Shown: one piece after another, positions 52,021 to 63,339 of the stretch
Layout of the letters: every line of letters starts with the position of its first letter
How positions within the stretch are numbered: position 1 is the first letter of the stretch
Assembly (NCBI GenBank): GCA_905221605.1
Contig: CAJNDS010002656.1
Coordinates: forward strand, 149,001-213,000
Direction: 5' to 3'
Length of the DNA stretch: 64,000 bases
DNA from: Symbiodinium natans
Lineage: Eukaryota > Sar > Dinophyceae > Suessiales > Symbiodiniaceae
Program-made: the position numbers and the translations under genes
Notes under the pieces: model-generated
What the model saw: only the letters and a program-made list of their open reading frames with translations
Told to the model about the DNA's origin: nothing
Database searches by the model: none

Positions 52021-52225
52021 GTGCTAGAATCCTGGCAACCCAGCAGATGTTTCCAGGCTTTGATGTCAAAACCAGCTGCTTGAGCAGACTCCGACCTGCC
52101 TGCTCCAGCACCTCATCTAGGAGTTCCCTTAAATCCCTCTGAAAACTATTCCTGAGTATGATCCTCTCAAACCCAATAAGGGAAATATGAAATGTCCCAA
52201 GGGCATACCTGGTCATGCAACTCAA
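52001..52225 (-). CDS. Exon-like ORF, helical
   Basis: Minus-strand frame containing RNSFQRDLRELLDEVLEQAG then RSLLKQLVL, strongly amphipathic. The last codons run into the telomere array and are not credible, so real coding probably ends near 52025. It lies just downstream of the kinase-like gene, same strand, and could be a 3' exon of it. Confidence 0.35.
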   Translation of the reverse strand: MSCMTRYALGTFHISLIGFERIILRNSFQRDLRELLDEVLEQAGRSLLKQLVLTSKPGNICWVARILAPLNPKP

Positions 52226-52451
52226 GATGGGATCTCAAACTCTTGCCAGCGCTATCGGAAAATGGGGTGTAGAGGTTTCGGGTTGAGGGTTTAAGGCTAG
52301 GGTTCAAGGTTTGGGGGGACCATTCAGAGATTGGCTACAAATATTTGAGCCGATCAGCAAGCTGTCAAAGGTAAAGCAGCGTCAATGTTTCGATCCGAGA
52401 CCATTGCCGACTCCACATGAAGCACGATGAACCTCGCGGTCTCTGCCTCTC

Positions 52452-54208
52452 TCAGACACCACGCCCCCATTGTGGCACGGCCTCCACTGCCTGCACTGCC
52501 CTGCGCAGCTCGTCCCAAGTCAGTCCCACCCTGGATTGGCTTTCCAAGGCAAAGGCCCACTGAAACAACTGAAGCTCTTTCCTGCGACCTAGTGTCAAGT
52601 AGGCAGCAATGTCTTCTGGCAAGCTGCCGTCGGGCGAAGGTCTGTTTGGCCAGTCAAGCATCGCAAGTTGCCACATTGTGTGCAGAATGCATGCCATGTC
52701 GCTTTGAGAAAGGGGCAACGTCAGCGGGTGTTGGGCTTGCCGATGGTCTCGAATCAGTTCATCCCGCATCGGGGCCAGACTGACTTGCACAAGGGAGTCG
52801 AAATCGATCACGTGAAGCTGATTGGTTCGGTCCTTGATGAGATTGCCGTTCCTAAGATCGGCATGAACAATTGCGCACGCAGACAAGCTCTCCAGCAAAG
52901 CCAGGACGGGGCTCATGGCCCCAACGGTTGAGGGGGGTGCTGCGAGACTCTCGCCTTGCAACTTCTCCATCGCTAGCAGCCAGACAGCTTTGGGTACTCG
53001 CCCACCATGCACATGCATGGCTGGCTTTATTTTGGCCAACCATAGGCTCGGGGCTGGGGAAGGATAAATGAAGCTCCACAGCCAAGTTGACCAGGATGTC
53101 TCAGCGTTCTGCAAAATGCTGATGGCCTGCCAACACTGCTCCATGGGCACCAGGCGTGAATGAAGAACGCACACCACCTTGACAAGAAGTTCGGTGCCAG
53201 AGCTGAACAAATCCTCGCCAATGCTGATGGCTTCAAATGACGGCTCATGCAAGCCCCTCCCCAAACCCAAACCATTTTCAAGGCAAAAGCCTGCAAGCCC
53301 GAGCGCAGCTGCAGCAGAATCCCCTGTGAGCATCCCCATCCTGGCCCCAATTGGCCCAATTGGCACATGGGACTCCCCAGCAGAGCTGCCTCTTTAATGT
53401 TCCCAGCCATAGTTGCCGTGTCATCCTCCTGCCGCAGCCGAGCTTGGATAGAGGACTGTAGTGCTTCACACAAGACGTGGAGCAATGTGGCAAGGTGCAC
53501 GAGGTCAGGTCTGTCGTTGCACTCTACCTTTTGAGCAGTGACCGTCATGCCACCCCCAAGATCCTAGTACAGAGAGCACACAACCGTCGGGACGATTGGA
53601 CAGGATCCTGACAGCACCCACGACGATCGGCTGGCTGTTGCCACAAACGTCTCGCTGCACTGGAGCAATGACTGCAGCCACGCGGTGTAATACTTGAGCA
53701 ACGACATTGTCACCCTCTTGATCCAGGTTGAAGTGGATGGCACTGCGCTTCATTTTTCCACTGCAGTGAAGGGGACCTCGACGATGTCTTGCTGGCCCAG
53801 TTTAAATTCCCGGATCACGGCTACATCCAAATCGGTATTGGGCAACTTTGCAGCCTTCAGCCCTCTGAGGGATTGCGGTTTCACTCCGCATTTCACTGCA
53901 AACTTGCAAGAGCTCCCCGTAGCATCAGAGCTGTCCATAGCATCGCAATCAATCATCGCCGCAAGCCGCTCCGCCCACTTCGATTCCGTCTTCACTTCAT
54001 CAGTTCGTGCATTCAGTTCAACCAGGCTGCTTTTAAGGTCTGGTTTGCTTTTCCTTGTGATATTGCAAAACTTGTCCAAGACCTCGTCGAAAACGATGGG
54101 CAGTGTCCCTCCTTGAACCACATGGCATCCCAAGCCGCGCAACAAGACCTTCCTTTGGCTTCTGTCTGAGGAGCAACTTGAAGCATGACTCTCAAGAGAA
54201 ACAGCCAT
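52452..54208 (-). pseudogene. Protein-kinase-like gene, frameshifted or multi-exon
   Basis: Minus-strand coding runs through four overlapping frames: 54208-53750 (152 aa), 53753-53505 (82 aa), 53548-about 53380, then 53366-52452 (304 aa). The last frame has kinase-fold hallmarks: a beta3-like VKVV (residues 62-65), a hinge-like MEKLQGESL (133-141), a catalytic loop HADLRNGN (168-175, Asp170 and Asn175 present) and IDFD (187-190) in place of DFG. The glycine-rich loop is not clear. Frame changes fall at an A5 run (near 53753), a G5 run (near 53560) and a repeated CAATTGGG (near 53360), which suggests small indels or sequencing errors more than introns. The upstream part is not recognised. It is the longest unique coding-like stretch here. 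Function is inferred from motifs only. Confidence 0.5.
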
Positions 54209-54409
54209 GGCAGTTCAAGCGCAACTAGTGCAAGTGTTTCATTTCCCTGGTAGCAACGAAAATGTACTCATTGCAGTACGACCAGATGGGATGTTTCCTG
54301 GAGAATGGAATATGTTGCAAGCACAACAACGGCATGGTTCACCATGGTTCACTTGAATCACTGTGCTTGATCCACAAGGAGCTGTTGGCACATTGACAGA
54401 TTAGGAGCT

Positions 54410-54720
<311 letters not shown>

Positions 54721-55051
54721 AATAGTAATCCCTTCCCCCTAACACTGAATACCCCCCTAATTACAAACACCACCTGGCCCCAAATCCGACCCGGAATTTT
54801 TGAGGATTCGTTCATGCTTGCCAAGGCCTATTTGGCCGCTTCACTTCAGGGGTTCCCTCTGGTGCATCCCCTCGAAAATCCCAAAACCCTATCGGGTTTT
54901 CTTGATCGCTGTGCTGTTCCCCATCCCCCGACCGCGAACCAGCTTAGGGCTTCGGGTTTGAGGCTTGGGTTTAGCGTTTAGGGTTTGGGGCTTAGGGTTT
55001 AGGGATCAGGGTTTGGGGGTTAGGGTTTAGGGTCCAGCAGGGCAGTCGCAC

Positions 55052-55124
55052 CATCACGGCCATGCGCGAGTAGAGCAGCGGCGAAGTGGTCTCCTGGATA
55101 AACCTTGTGCGACGAGCACTGCGG
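55052..55124 (-). CDS. Exon candidate with ATG|GTGCGA donor
   Basis: Minus strand: CCCTCAG acceptor, 73 nt reading SARRTRFIQETTSPLLYSRM then AVM, donor GTGCGA. Two other minus frames are also open. Confidence 0.3.
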
Positions 55125-55208
55125 CTGAGGGTTCAGGGTTTGCGTAGGCTCTCTAAACCTCGAACCCTAACGCCTAAACCCTAAACCCTAAACCCTAAAC
55201 CTTTAAAC

Positions 55209-55288
55209 CCTGCCAGGGAGGCTTGAGGGCATCCAAATCCTGCCGCTGCGGCTATCTGTTCCACGAGCCTCTCCATAACCCACATCCG
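55209..55288 (-). CDS. Exon candidate, helical
   Basis: Minus strand: GCTGCAAG acceptor, 80 nt reading RMWVMERLVEQIAAAAGFGC then PQASLA. Its amphipathic pattern is protein-like. The donor GTTTAA merges with the flanking repeat. Confidence 0.35.
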
Positions 55289-55511
55289 CTTGCAGCCTCA
55301 ACCCTGAAACTTAAGCCCTGAACAAGGAAAAGCCTAGGGTTTCAGGCTTAGAGCTTTAGGGTCTGAGAGCCTGGGGTGTTTCGGGTGTAGGGCTCAGGGG
55401 GCTTAAGCCCGACTTGGGTTCAGTGCCTCAGGCGCTTTTGGGCTTGAGGCTTAGGGCCTAAGATGGTTTAAGGTTAAAGCTTCCCTTGCTTCGAGAGTTT
55501 CTCGGTATCAG

Positions 55512-55736
55512 ATGCAAGAACTGTCTGCTTCACGCAGGCCCATGGCATGTCCGAGTACTCGTGAGCGCCAACAAAAACATTCAGACAGCGACCTGAACAG
55601 ATGCTGCCGGGCTAGCGAACTCTCCCTTGCTGGAAGCATGTGCGAGCATGACTCATCGCGGCAACTGAAACGGCGCCTGCGTCCTTGCCCAATCACAGAG
55701 CATGCCCGTAAGAGAACTGAGGAAAGCATTACTTGA
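55512..55736 (+). CDS. Hypothetical 74-codon ORF
   Basis: ATG to TGA, hydrophilic and Arg/Ser-rich, starting MQELSASRRPMACPS. The complementary frame (73 codons) is open as well, so the call is weak. It abuts the foldback element at 55754. Confidence 0.2.
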   Translation: MQELSASRRPMACPSTRERQQKHSDSDLNRCCRASELSLAGSMCEHDSSRQLKRRLRPCPITEHARKRTEESIT

Positions 55737-55753
55737 GGAGCACAAGTCTAACG

Positions 55754-55866
55754 GGTTCCCTCATTACCCCCCTCTATACTACCCCTCAAGATTCAGGCTA
55801 CATAAGGATAATTGAGCCCAATTTAGGTTACTTAAGGGGGAATATAGAGGGGGTGGTCGGGGAACC
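55754..55866. mobile_element. ~113 bp foldback element with TIR GGTTCCC
   Basis: Left arm GGTTCCCTCATTACCCCCCT; right arm GGGGGTGGTCGGGGAACC, with internal CTCTATACTACCCCT / AGGGGGAATATAGAG pairing. Confidence 0.6.
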
Positions 55867-55869
55867 TAT

Positions 55870-56580
55870 GAACCCATGGCAGCCGTGCGGAGCACTTCGG
55901 AAGGTAGCACAAGTCGTTAGGGGGTGGTCTGCAACTGCAGGGGAAACCATGGATCTCCATGCATCCCAACATCCTTCAACCCTTGAACCTCAAAAGCCCA
56001 GAAAACGCAGCACGGATCCATTAAAACCCTGGCCCTAAAGATCACTAAAGCCCGAAACCCAACATGTCCTAAGACCTTCTATCCCTAGACACCCCAAACC
56101 CGTAAAACCCAAACCCTAGAACCTCTGAGCCCCGCCTGCTCAATCCCTGACTTGCCAAAAGCCCAAAAACGATAACACCCCGAAAAGCTCACGAAGCCTC
56201 GAAAGCGTGATGCCTTCAAATGTAAAACCCTACAAGGCCTACCCTAGGGCTGAGGCTGTACAAGTAAGGACCCCCCCCAAGTCATAAGGGGGGTTCTAAG
56301 TGCCCCAGAACCAGGTTCTAGGCCTTCGGTCTTATCATCTTTGTCACAACTCCCGACGCGAAGATCGCGGAGTAAGGGAGCCCTACTTCTACAAAACCTT
56401 GCGAAGCCCGCCACCCCACCCCTGAGCCCAAACTGCAACTTGCAGTCCCCACGCAGTCAAATCATTCAAGTCAATTAACTATTCTAACTACAATCTAGTT
56501 CATGGTTGGGATCGCATTAAAAAGTTGAGTTTCTGTTCCTTATTTGGGTTTAAGTACCCTTAGGAATTCTAAAATGTTGC
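55870..56580. other. Unique ~700 bp segment, no convincing gene
   Basis: Diverged CCCTAAA-like phrases, a small GGACCCCCCCC...GGGGGGTTCT inverted pair (56270-56296) and an AT-richer stretch at 56455-56600. A 64-codon minus frame (56244-56438) has no motif. Confidence 0.3.
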
Positions 56581-56686
56581 CCAACTATGACGAAGTAATA
56601 GGGTTTAGGGTTCAGGGTAGATGAGAGTCTTGTCTTCTGACTGTTACAAGTACAAAAGTAGTAGCCGAACCATCACGGAGCTGAAC

Positions 56687-56802
56687 CCTAAACCCTAAAC
56701 CCTAAACCCTAAACCCTAAACCCTAAACCCTAAACCCTAAACCCTAAACCCTAAACCCTAAACCCTAAACCCTAAACCCTAAACCCTAAACCCTAAACCC
56801 TT
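56687..56802 (-). repeat. CCCTAAA array, about 16 copies
   Basis: Perfect heptamers. Confidence 0.97.
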
Positions 56803-56812
56803 AGACTTGGGC

Positions 56813-56907
56813 TTAGGGTCCAAATCCCCCTGGTCGATAGCCGAGGCGCATGTAGCACTGCAGGTCCTTCGAAAGGTACCGCGTGTACAGCCTGGGCGAT
56901 AGAGCTT
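56813..56907 (-). CDS. Exon-like island, possibly terminal
   Basis: Minus strand: CCCAACAG acceptor, reading LSPRLYTRYLSKDLQCYMRL then GYRPGGFGP and TAA. Tyr-rich, protein-like. CCCTAAA left, TTTAGGG right. Confidence 0.35.
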
Positions 56908-56947
56908 CTGTTGGGTTTGGGGTTTGGGGTTTAGGGCTTGGGGTTTA

Positions 56948-57028
56948 GGGTCTAGGGTTTAGGGTTTAGGGTTTAGGGTTTAGGGTTTAGGGTTTAGGGT
57001 TTAGGGTTTAGGGTTTAGGGTTTAGGGT
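56948..57028 (+). repeat. TTTAGGG array, about 11 copies
   Basis: Perfect heptamers. Confidence 0.97.
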
Positions 57029-57117
57029 TGTCCAAGAGCTAAGACTCGGAACGCTGTTCAAGTTGAATAGCGTCCCTACAACACACTACCCAACTGCCTA
57101 TTCAGGCGAAATAGGTC

Positions 57118-57202
57118 CCTAAACCCTAAACCCTAAACCCTAAACCCTAAACCCTAAACCCTAAACCCTAAACCCTAAACCCTAAACCCTAAACCCTAAA
57201 CC
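57118..57202 (-). repeat. CCCTAAA array, about 12 copies
   Basis: Perfect heptamers. Confidence 0.97.
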
Positions 57203-57509
57203 CTGCCAGCACTAAACCATACTTAGCCTTTAGGGCTTGGGGCTTGAGGGTTCGACAATCCTTTCGGAGTTTTGAGAGTTCCGAGGGGTTTGAGGGGAAC
57301 CCGACATCCTAAAGTCTGAACCCTAAACCCTGAACCCTAAACCCTGAACCCTAAACCCTGAACCCTAAACCTTAAACCCCAAGCCCTGAGCCCTGAGCCC
57401 CAAACCCTGAACATCGAAAGGTTTGGGGCCAGGAGGCCAGTTGGGGGGTCTAAACCCTTGAAACCCTAAACCCTAAACTCTAAACCCTAAACCCTTGAAA
57501 CCCTAAACC

Positions 57510-57592
57510 TGCGACCTTCAGGGACGCCGAGACGCGTATGCGGCTGATGGCAGAAGAACCGCCGATTGCTCAAGCAGCCTTGTTAGGGTTTA
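57510..57592. other. Exon-like island, strand ambiguous
   Basis: Plus: reads TFRDAETRMRLMAEEPPIAQ with a CGACCTTCAG acceptor-like motif. Minus: CLSNRRFFCHQPHTRLGV. CCCTAAA left, TTTAGGG right. Confidence 0.25.
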
Positions 57593-57807
57593 GGGTCAGG
57601 GTTTAGGGTTTAGGGTTTAGGGTTTAGGGTTTAGGGTCTAGGGTTTCGGGGTTCCGGGTTGAGGTTTAGGGTTTGGGGCTTACGTTGAGGGGTGTAGGGC
57701 TGAGGGTTGTTCAGGTTTGGGGGCTGAGGTTTTGGGCCAATTTTTGAAGGGTCTAAACCGTTGCAACTTTCCTGGACGCCTTTGGGCTTCGAACTGACAA
57801 CTTGAGC

Positions 57808-57957
57808 ACCTTTAGGGTTTAGGGTTTAGGGTTGAGGGTTGAGGGTTGAGGGTTGAGGGTTTAGGGTTTAGGGTTTAGGGTTTAGGGTTTAGGGTTTAGG
57901 GTTTAGGGTTTAGGGTTTAGGGGTTAGGGTTTAGGGTTTAGGGTTTAGGGTTTAGGG
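57808..57957 (+). repeat. TTTAGGG / TTGAGGG array, about 21 copies
   Basis: Four consecutive TTGAGGG units inside canonical heptamers. Confidence 0.97.
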
Positions 57958-58076
57958 CACCTCCAATTCGCCCGCGGCTCGGAACATGGACTTTCGACCC
58001 TGTACTGTAAAAGGCTTCGCGGGTTTAGGGCTTAGGGTTCGCCCCACTCTGCAAACCCTCAGCCCGAGTCCCTAAG

Positions 58077-58230
58077 CCCTAAGCCCTAAGCCCTAAGCCC
58101 TAAACCCTAAGCCCTAAGCCCTAAGCCCTAAGCCCTAAACCCTAAACCCTAAACCCTAAACCCTAAACCCTAAACCCTAAACCCTAAACCCTAAACCCTA
58201 ACCCTAAACCCTAAACCCTAAACCCTAAAC
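58077..58230 (-). repeat. CCCTAAG then CCCTAAA array, about 22 copies
   Basis: A homogeneous CCCTAAG block (58077-58135), then canonical units. Confidence 0.97.
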
Positions 58231-58481
58231 CTTCGCTACGTGTTCACTTGCCAGGTTCGTGCCCGCCAGTGCTGTTGATGGTTTAGAGGCGTTGGGGTTT
58301 AGGGGCTGGATGTTCTGGCCGATACCCTAAACCCTAAACCCTAAACCCAAAACCCTAAACCCTAAACCCACAAAGGGTATCCGAAACCCCAGACCATATT
58401 CAGGCCAAAGGCAACCCATAATTTGAGGAAAGCCCGTGTGGAGTTTGGGGGTAGCGCCAAATTCTAAACCCCAAACCCTAC

Positions 58482-58554
58482 AAAGAAGCAGCCAGGCGGC
58501 CTGGTCCCTGGGGGCAGGTGTCTATGGCCCCAAGAACTTCGTAGATGGTGTAGC
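58482..58554 (-). CDS. Exon candidate with donor GTAGGG
   Basis: Minus strand: CCGCGAAG acceptor, 73 nt reading YTIYEVLGAIDTCPQGPGRL then AASL, donor TTT|GTAGGG. CCCTAAA left, TTTAGGG right. Confidence 0.35.
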
Positions 58555-58929
58555 CTTCGCGGTTCAGGGTTCAGGGTTTAGGGTTTAGGGTTTAGGTTTT
58601 AGGGTTTAGCGTTTAGAGTCTACAGGTTTAGGGTTTAGAGTTTAAGGTTGAGAAGTTTTTTTCTGGAATCTCGGAAGTGAACTGAGGTTGAGGACTTCTT
58701 TATTGAAGGGTGCCCCGAAACCCCGCCACCCCGAGACCCTCATCTGGGGGTTTACGAATATTGGGACCCTAAATTTAATCCCCCAATTATGCCGGCGAAG
58801 ACCCCAAACAGTAAGATTGTAGATGAAGGGAAAGCGGCATGAAACAATAACGCGACGCGTAGAACTCGGCAGGCCGAATTTACAATCAGAAAAACTGGGC
58901 TCAGTATGGAGGCGGTCGGAACAACCCTT

Positions 58930-60702
58930 TCCCAATCCAAACGAGGGATTGACATGGATGTCCAAGCGCTGCCCACATGCATTTTGCCAGGCCTGAAAAA
59001 TGCATTTGGTCTTTCTTTCTACATTTGCAACGCCATGCTCTCTTTTTCTGTACTTTTTCAAAGGCGAAAACAGCTGAGTGCATTTAAGCACGCGCGAAAA
59101 ACGCAGTTTCCTTATTCGTCTCTTCTGCACGCAGCTTGTCTTTACGACGAAGGATCAGCTCTTAACTCAATTCTATTGCGGTTGTGGAAGGAGCAAGCTA
59201 CGCGAATGCATTTTGCCCACTTAAAAAATGCACCTGAGCATGTTCTTCCTGATTCTGGGTCTGTTTCGGTACTCCTGCAAGATGCCGAGCATTGTTCTAA
59301 ACGCGTTTTTCAATTCCTATAGCTACTTTTATGCACAGAAAACACATCAGAAGAATCGAATACGTCATGAGCCAGCAGAAACCAAGACTAAACATGATAG
59401 GAAACCAGTGCCAAATGCATTCTTCGGGCGACGAAACATGCATTTGGAATGCCCTAGAAATGCATGTCGGGTAGATGTTGGTCGTAAAACACCAACCTAC
59501 TTTTTTGTTTTGTTTTCGTTTGCTTTTCATGCTGTAATGGAGCAAAGATAACCCAATAGACATGGATGGGATGACCACACGCTGCCGAATGCATTTTGCC
59601 AGGCCTGAAACACGCATTTGGTCTTGCTTTCCACATGTGCAACGCCGCGTGCTCTTTCTGCACTTTTTCAAAGCGAAAACAGCTGAATGCATTTGGGCAC
59701 GGGTGAAAAATGCATTCGGACTTTGGTTTCTTCCGTACGGGGCCTCTGTCTTTGACACAAAAGTCAGTTATCAAGTGAGTTTTTTATTGTGGTTTTGGAA
59801 GGAGCAAGCTGCGCGAATGCATTTTGCCTTTGCAAAATGCATCTGGGCATGTTGCTTCTGATTTTGGGCCCCTTTTCGGGAGTTTTGCAAAACGGTGATT
59901 ATGGTTCTACATGCGTTGAAATCCTATATATATAGATGTTCTTATGCGCAGAAAGACATCAAATTTCGAAGAAGTCATGAGCCAGCAGAACCCAAGATTG
60001 CAACATGATAGGAAACCAGTGCCAAATGCGTTTTTCGGGCGACGAAAAATGCATGTGGAATGCCCTCAGATGCATGTCGGGGAAATGTTGGTTGTAAAAC
60101 ACCAACCGACTTTTTTGTTCTGTGTTTGCTTGTTTTGATACTGTAATGGAACAAGACAACCCAATAGACGTGGCTGTCCAAGCGCTGCCCGAATGCATTT
60201 TGCCAGGCTTAACGAAGCATTTGGTCTTGCTTTCCACATTTGCAACGCCGTGCTCTCTTTGTGCACTTTTGAGAAGGCGAAAGCAGCTGAATGCATTAAA
60301 GCGCGGGCGAGAAATGCATTCGGACAGGGGCTTCTTCTGTACGCAGCCTCTGTCTTTACGACAAAAGATCAGCTTTTAACTCAAGTCGATTGTGGGTTGT
60401 GGAAGGAGCAAGCTGCGCGAATGCATTTTGCCCACTTCAAAAATGCACCTGAGCATGTTCTTCCTGATTCTGGGTCTGTTTCGGTACTCCTGCAAGATGC
60501 CGAACATTGTTCTAAACGCGTTTTCAATTCCTATAGCTACTTTGATGCACAGAAAACACATCAGAAGAATCGAATACGTCATGAGCCAGCATAAACCAAA
60601 ACTAAACATGATAGGAAACCAGTGCCAAATGCATTCTTCGGGCGACGAAAAATGCATTTGGAATGCCCTAGAAATGCATGTCGGGTAGATGTTGGTCGTA
60701 AA
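58930..60702. repeat. ~607-bp tandem repeat, 3 units, rich in ATGCAT hairpins
   Basis: Landmarks recur with ~606-612 bp spacing: GCATTTTGCCAGGC at 58980/59590/60197; CAAATGCATTCTTCGGGC at 59415/60025/60630 (one with TTTTTC). Each unit has several inverted ATGCATT/AATGCAT pairs, e.g. CCAAATGCAT...ATGCATTTGG. ORFs of 99-162 codons on both strands recur from unit to unit and are not called. Confidence 0.85.
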
Positions 60703-63270
60703 AGATCACCCCATTCACTCGTGATCAGAGACCATCGGAGACCACGGACCCTGTCGCTCGCCACGGACCCGAACCGCGTGACACCCGCCCGGCCCCATAG
60801 CGCTCATGGTCGGAGACCATGGGAGACCACGAATCCAAGCGTGTGACACCCTCTCAACCCCTGTCGCTCATGATCGGAGATCATGGGAGACCACCGACCG
60901 GACCGCGTGACACCCGCCAGCCCATGATCGGAGACTGTGGGAGACCACGGACCCAAGCGCATGAACGCCCTCCCAATGCCTGTACCTGTAGCTCACCACG
61001 GACCCGAACCGCCTGACACCCGCCCGGCCCCATTGCGCTCATGGTTCGAGACCATGGGAGACCACGAATCCAAGCGTGTGACACCCTCTCAACCCCTGTC
61101 GCTGCGTCGCTCATGATCGGAGATCACGGGAGACCACGGACCCGGACCGCGTGGCACCCGCCAGCCCATGATCGGAGACCCAAGCGCGTGAACACCCTCT
61201 CAACCCCTGTCGCTCATGATCGGAGATCACGGGAGACCACGGACCCGGACCGCGACCGCGTGACACCCGCCAGCCCATGATCGGAGACCCCAAGCACGTG
61301 AACACCCTCCCAATGCCTGTAGCTCACCACGGACCCGAACCGCGTGACACCCGCCTGGCCCCATTGCGCTCATGATCGGAGATGTTGGGAGACCACAAAC
61401 CCAAGCGCGTGACACCCTCTCAACCCCTGTCGCTCATGATCGGACGCCGTGACAGACCACGAAACCGGACAGCGTGACACCCGCCCATCGTGCTCAGAGA
61501 CCATGGGAGACCACGGACAAGCGCGCGACACCCTCCCAGATGATTTATGGGAGACCATCAAGCGCGTGACACCCTCGAACCCCTGCCACTCACCACGGAT
61601 CCGAACAGCGTGACACCCGTCCGGCCCCATTGCGCGAATGATAGGAGACCATGTGAGACCACGAATCCAAGCGCGTGACACCCTCTCAACCCCTGTCGCT
61701 CACGAGCGGAGATCATGGGAGACCACGGAGCCGGATCGCGCGACACCCGCCCAGCCCAAGATCGGAGAATCTGGTGGGAGACCACGAACCCAGCGCGTGA
61801 CACCCTCCCAAGCTTGTTGCTCATCGGAGTTCAGGGGAACTGCGGACCCGAACCGCGTGACACCCTCACCGGAGACCATGGAAGACCAGGGACTCAACCG
61901 TGACACCTTCCCAACCCTTGTCGCTCATGATTGAAGACCGTGGGGGAACACGGACCCGAACCGCGTGACACCCACCCGGCCCCAGTGCGCTCACAACCCT
62001 TATGATCGGAGACCATGCGAGTGACACCCACCCAGCCCACTGCACTCATGATCGGAGACCAGACCCGCGTGACACCCTCCCAACCTCGGTCACTCATGAT
62101 CGGAGACCGTGATCACGGACCCGGACCATTTCGCTCATGAGCGGAGACCCTGGGAGACCACGGACCCAAGCACGTGACACCCTCCCAACCCCTGTCGCTT
62201 CGGAGACCATGGAAACCTGGACCGCGTGACACGGCCCGAAGCGCGTGACACCGGCCCCAACTGTGCTCATGATCGGCGACCATGGGAGAGTGACACCCGC
62301 CCAGCCCCAATGGCCCCAATTGTGCTCATGATCGGAGACCATGGGAGACTACAGGCCCGAAGCGCGTGACACCCACCCGGCCCCAATGACCGTGGGAGAC
62401 CACAGGCCCGAAGCGCGTGACACCCACCCCGCCCCAATGGCCCCAATTGTGCTCATGATCGGAGACCATGCCAGACCACAGGCCCGAAGCGCGTGACACC
62501 ACCCGGCCCCGATGGCCCCAATTGCTCATGATCGGAGACCATGAAAAACCACAGGCCCGAAGCGCGTGACACCCACCCGGCCCCAATGGCCCGGATTGCG
62601 TTCATGATCGGAGACCCACCCGGCCCCAATGGTTCGGAGACCAGCGGGAAGTGCGTGACACCCAGCCCACCCCGATGGCCCCAATTCTGCTCATGATCGG
62701 AGACCCGGCCCCAATGGCCCCAATCCTGCTCATGATCGGAGACCGTGGGAGACCTCAGGCCCGAAGCGCGCGACACCCACCCGGCCCCAATGGCCCTAAT
62801 TGTGCTCATGATCGGAGACCATGGGAACAGGACCGAAGCGCGTGACACCCACCCGGCCCCAATGGCCCCAATTGTGCTCATGATCGGAGACCATGGGAGA
62901 CCACAGGCCCGAAGCGCGTGACACCGGCCCCAATGGCCCAATGGTAGGAGACCATGGGAGACCACAGGCCCGAAGCGCGTGACACCCACCCGGCCCCAAT
63001 GGCCCCAATTGTGCTCATGATCGGAGACCATGGGAGACCACAGGCCCGAAGCGCGTGACACCGGCCCCAACGGCCCCAATGATAGGAGACCATGGGAGAC
63101 CACAGGCCCGAAGCGCGTGACACCCACCCGGCGCCCCAATGGCCCCAATTGTGCTCATGGTCCGAGATCATGGGAGAGCACAGGCCCGAAGCGCGTGACA
63201 CCCACCGACCCAATGACCATGGGAGACCACAGGCCCGAAGCGCGTGACACCCATCTGGCCAAGCGCGTGA
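60703..63270. repeat. GC-rich satellite array 'GATCGGAGACCATGGGAGACCAC...GCGTGACACC'
   Basis: About 2.5 kb of irregular tandem units (roughly 60-115 bp) with recurring GATCGGAGACCATGGGAGAC, CCCGAACCGCGTGACACC and CGGCCCCAATGGCCCCAATT. Two subtypes: 'CACGGACCCGAACCG' left of about 62.2 kb and 'CACAGGCCCGAAGCG' to the right. Long frames are repeat artefacts. Confidence 0.9.
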
Positions 63271-63339
63271 CACTTTTTTTTCTGAGGAGAGGACCCCAAA
63301 CGCTTCCTGTTTGGGGAAATAGTAGGATTCCCGTATCAT

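Noticed and set aside
58642-59130. 162-codon minus ORF, repeated in part at 59297-59758 and 59959-60237
   Set aside because: It recurs with the 607-bp unit in other frames and strands; most likely repeat-derived, though a small ORF inside the unit cannot be excluded.
62453-63148. 231-codon ORF and many others in the satellite
   Set aside because: All are translations of the same ~60-115 bp GC-rich unit; no conserved start or domain.
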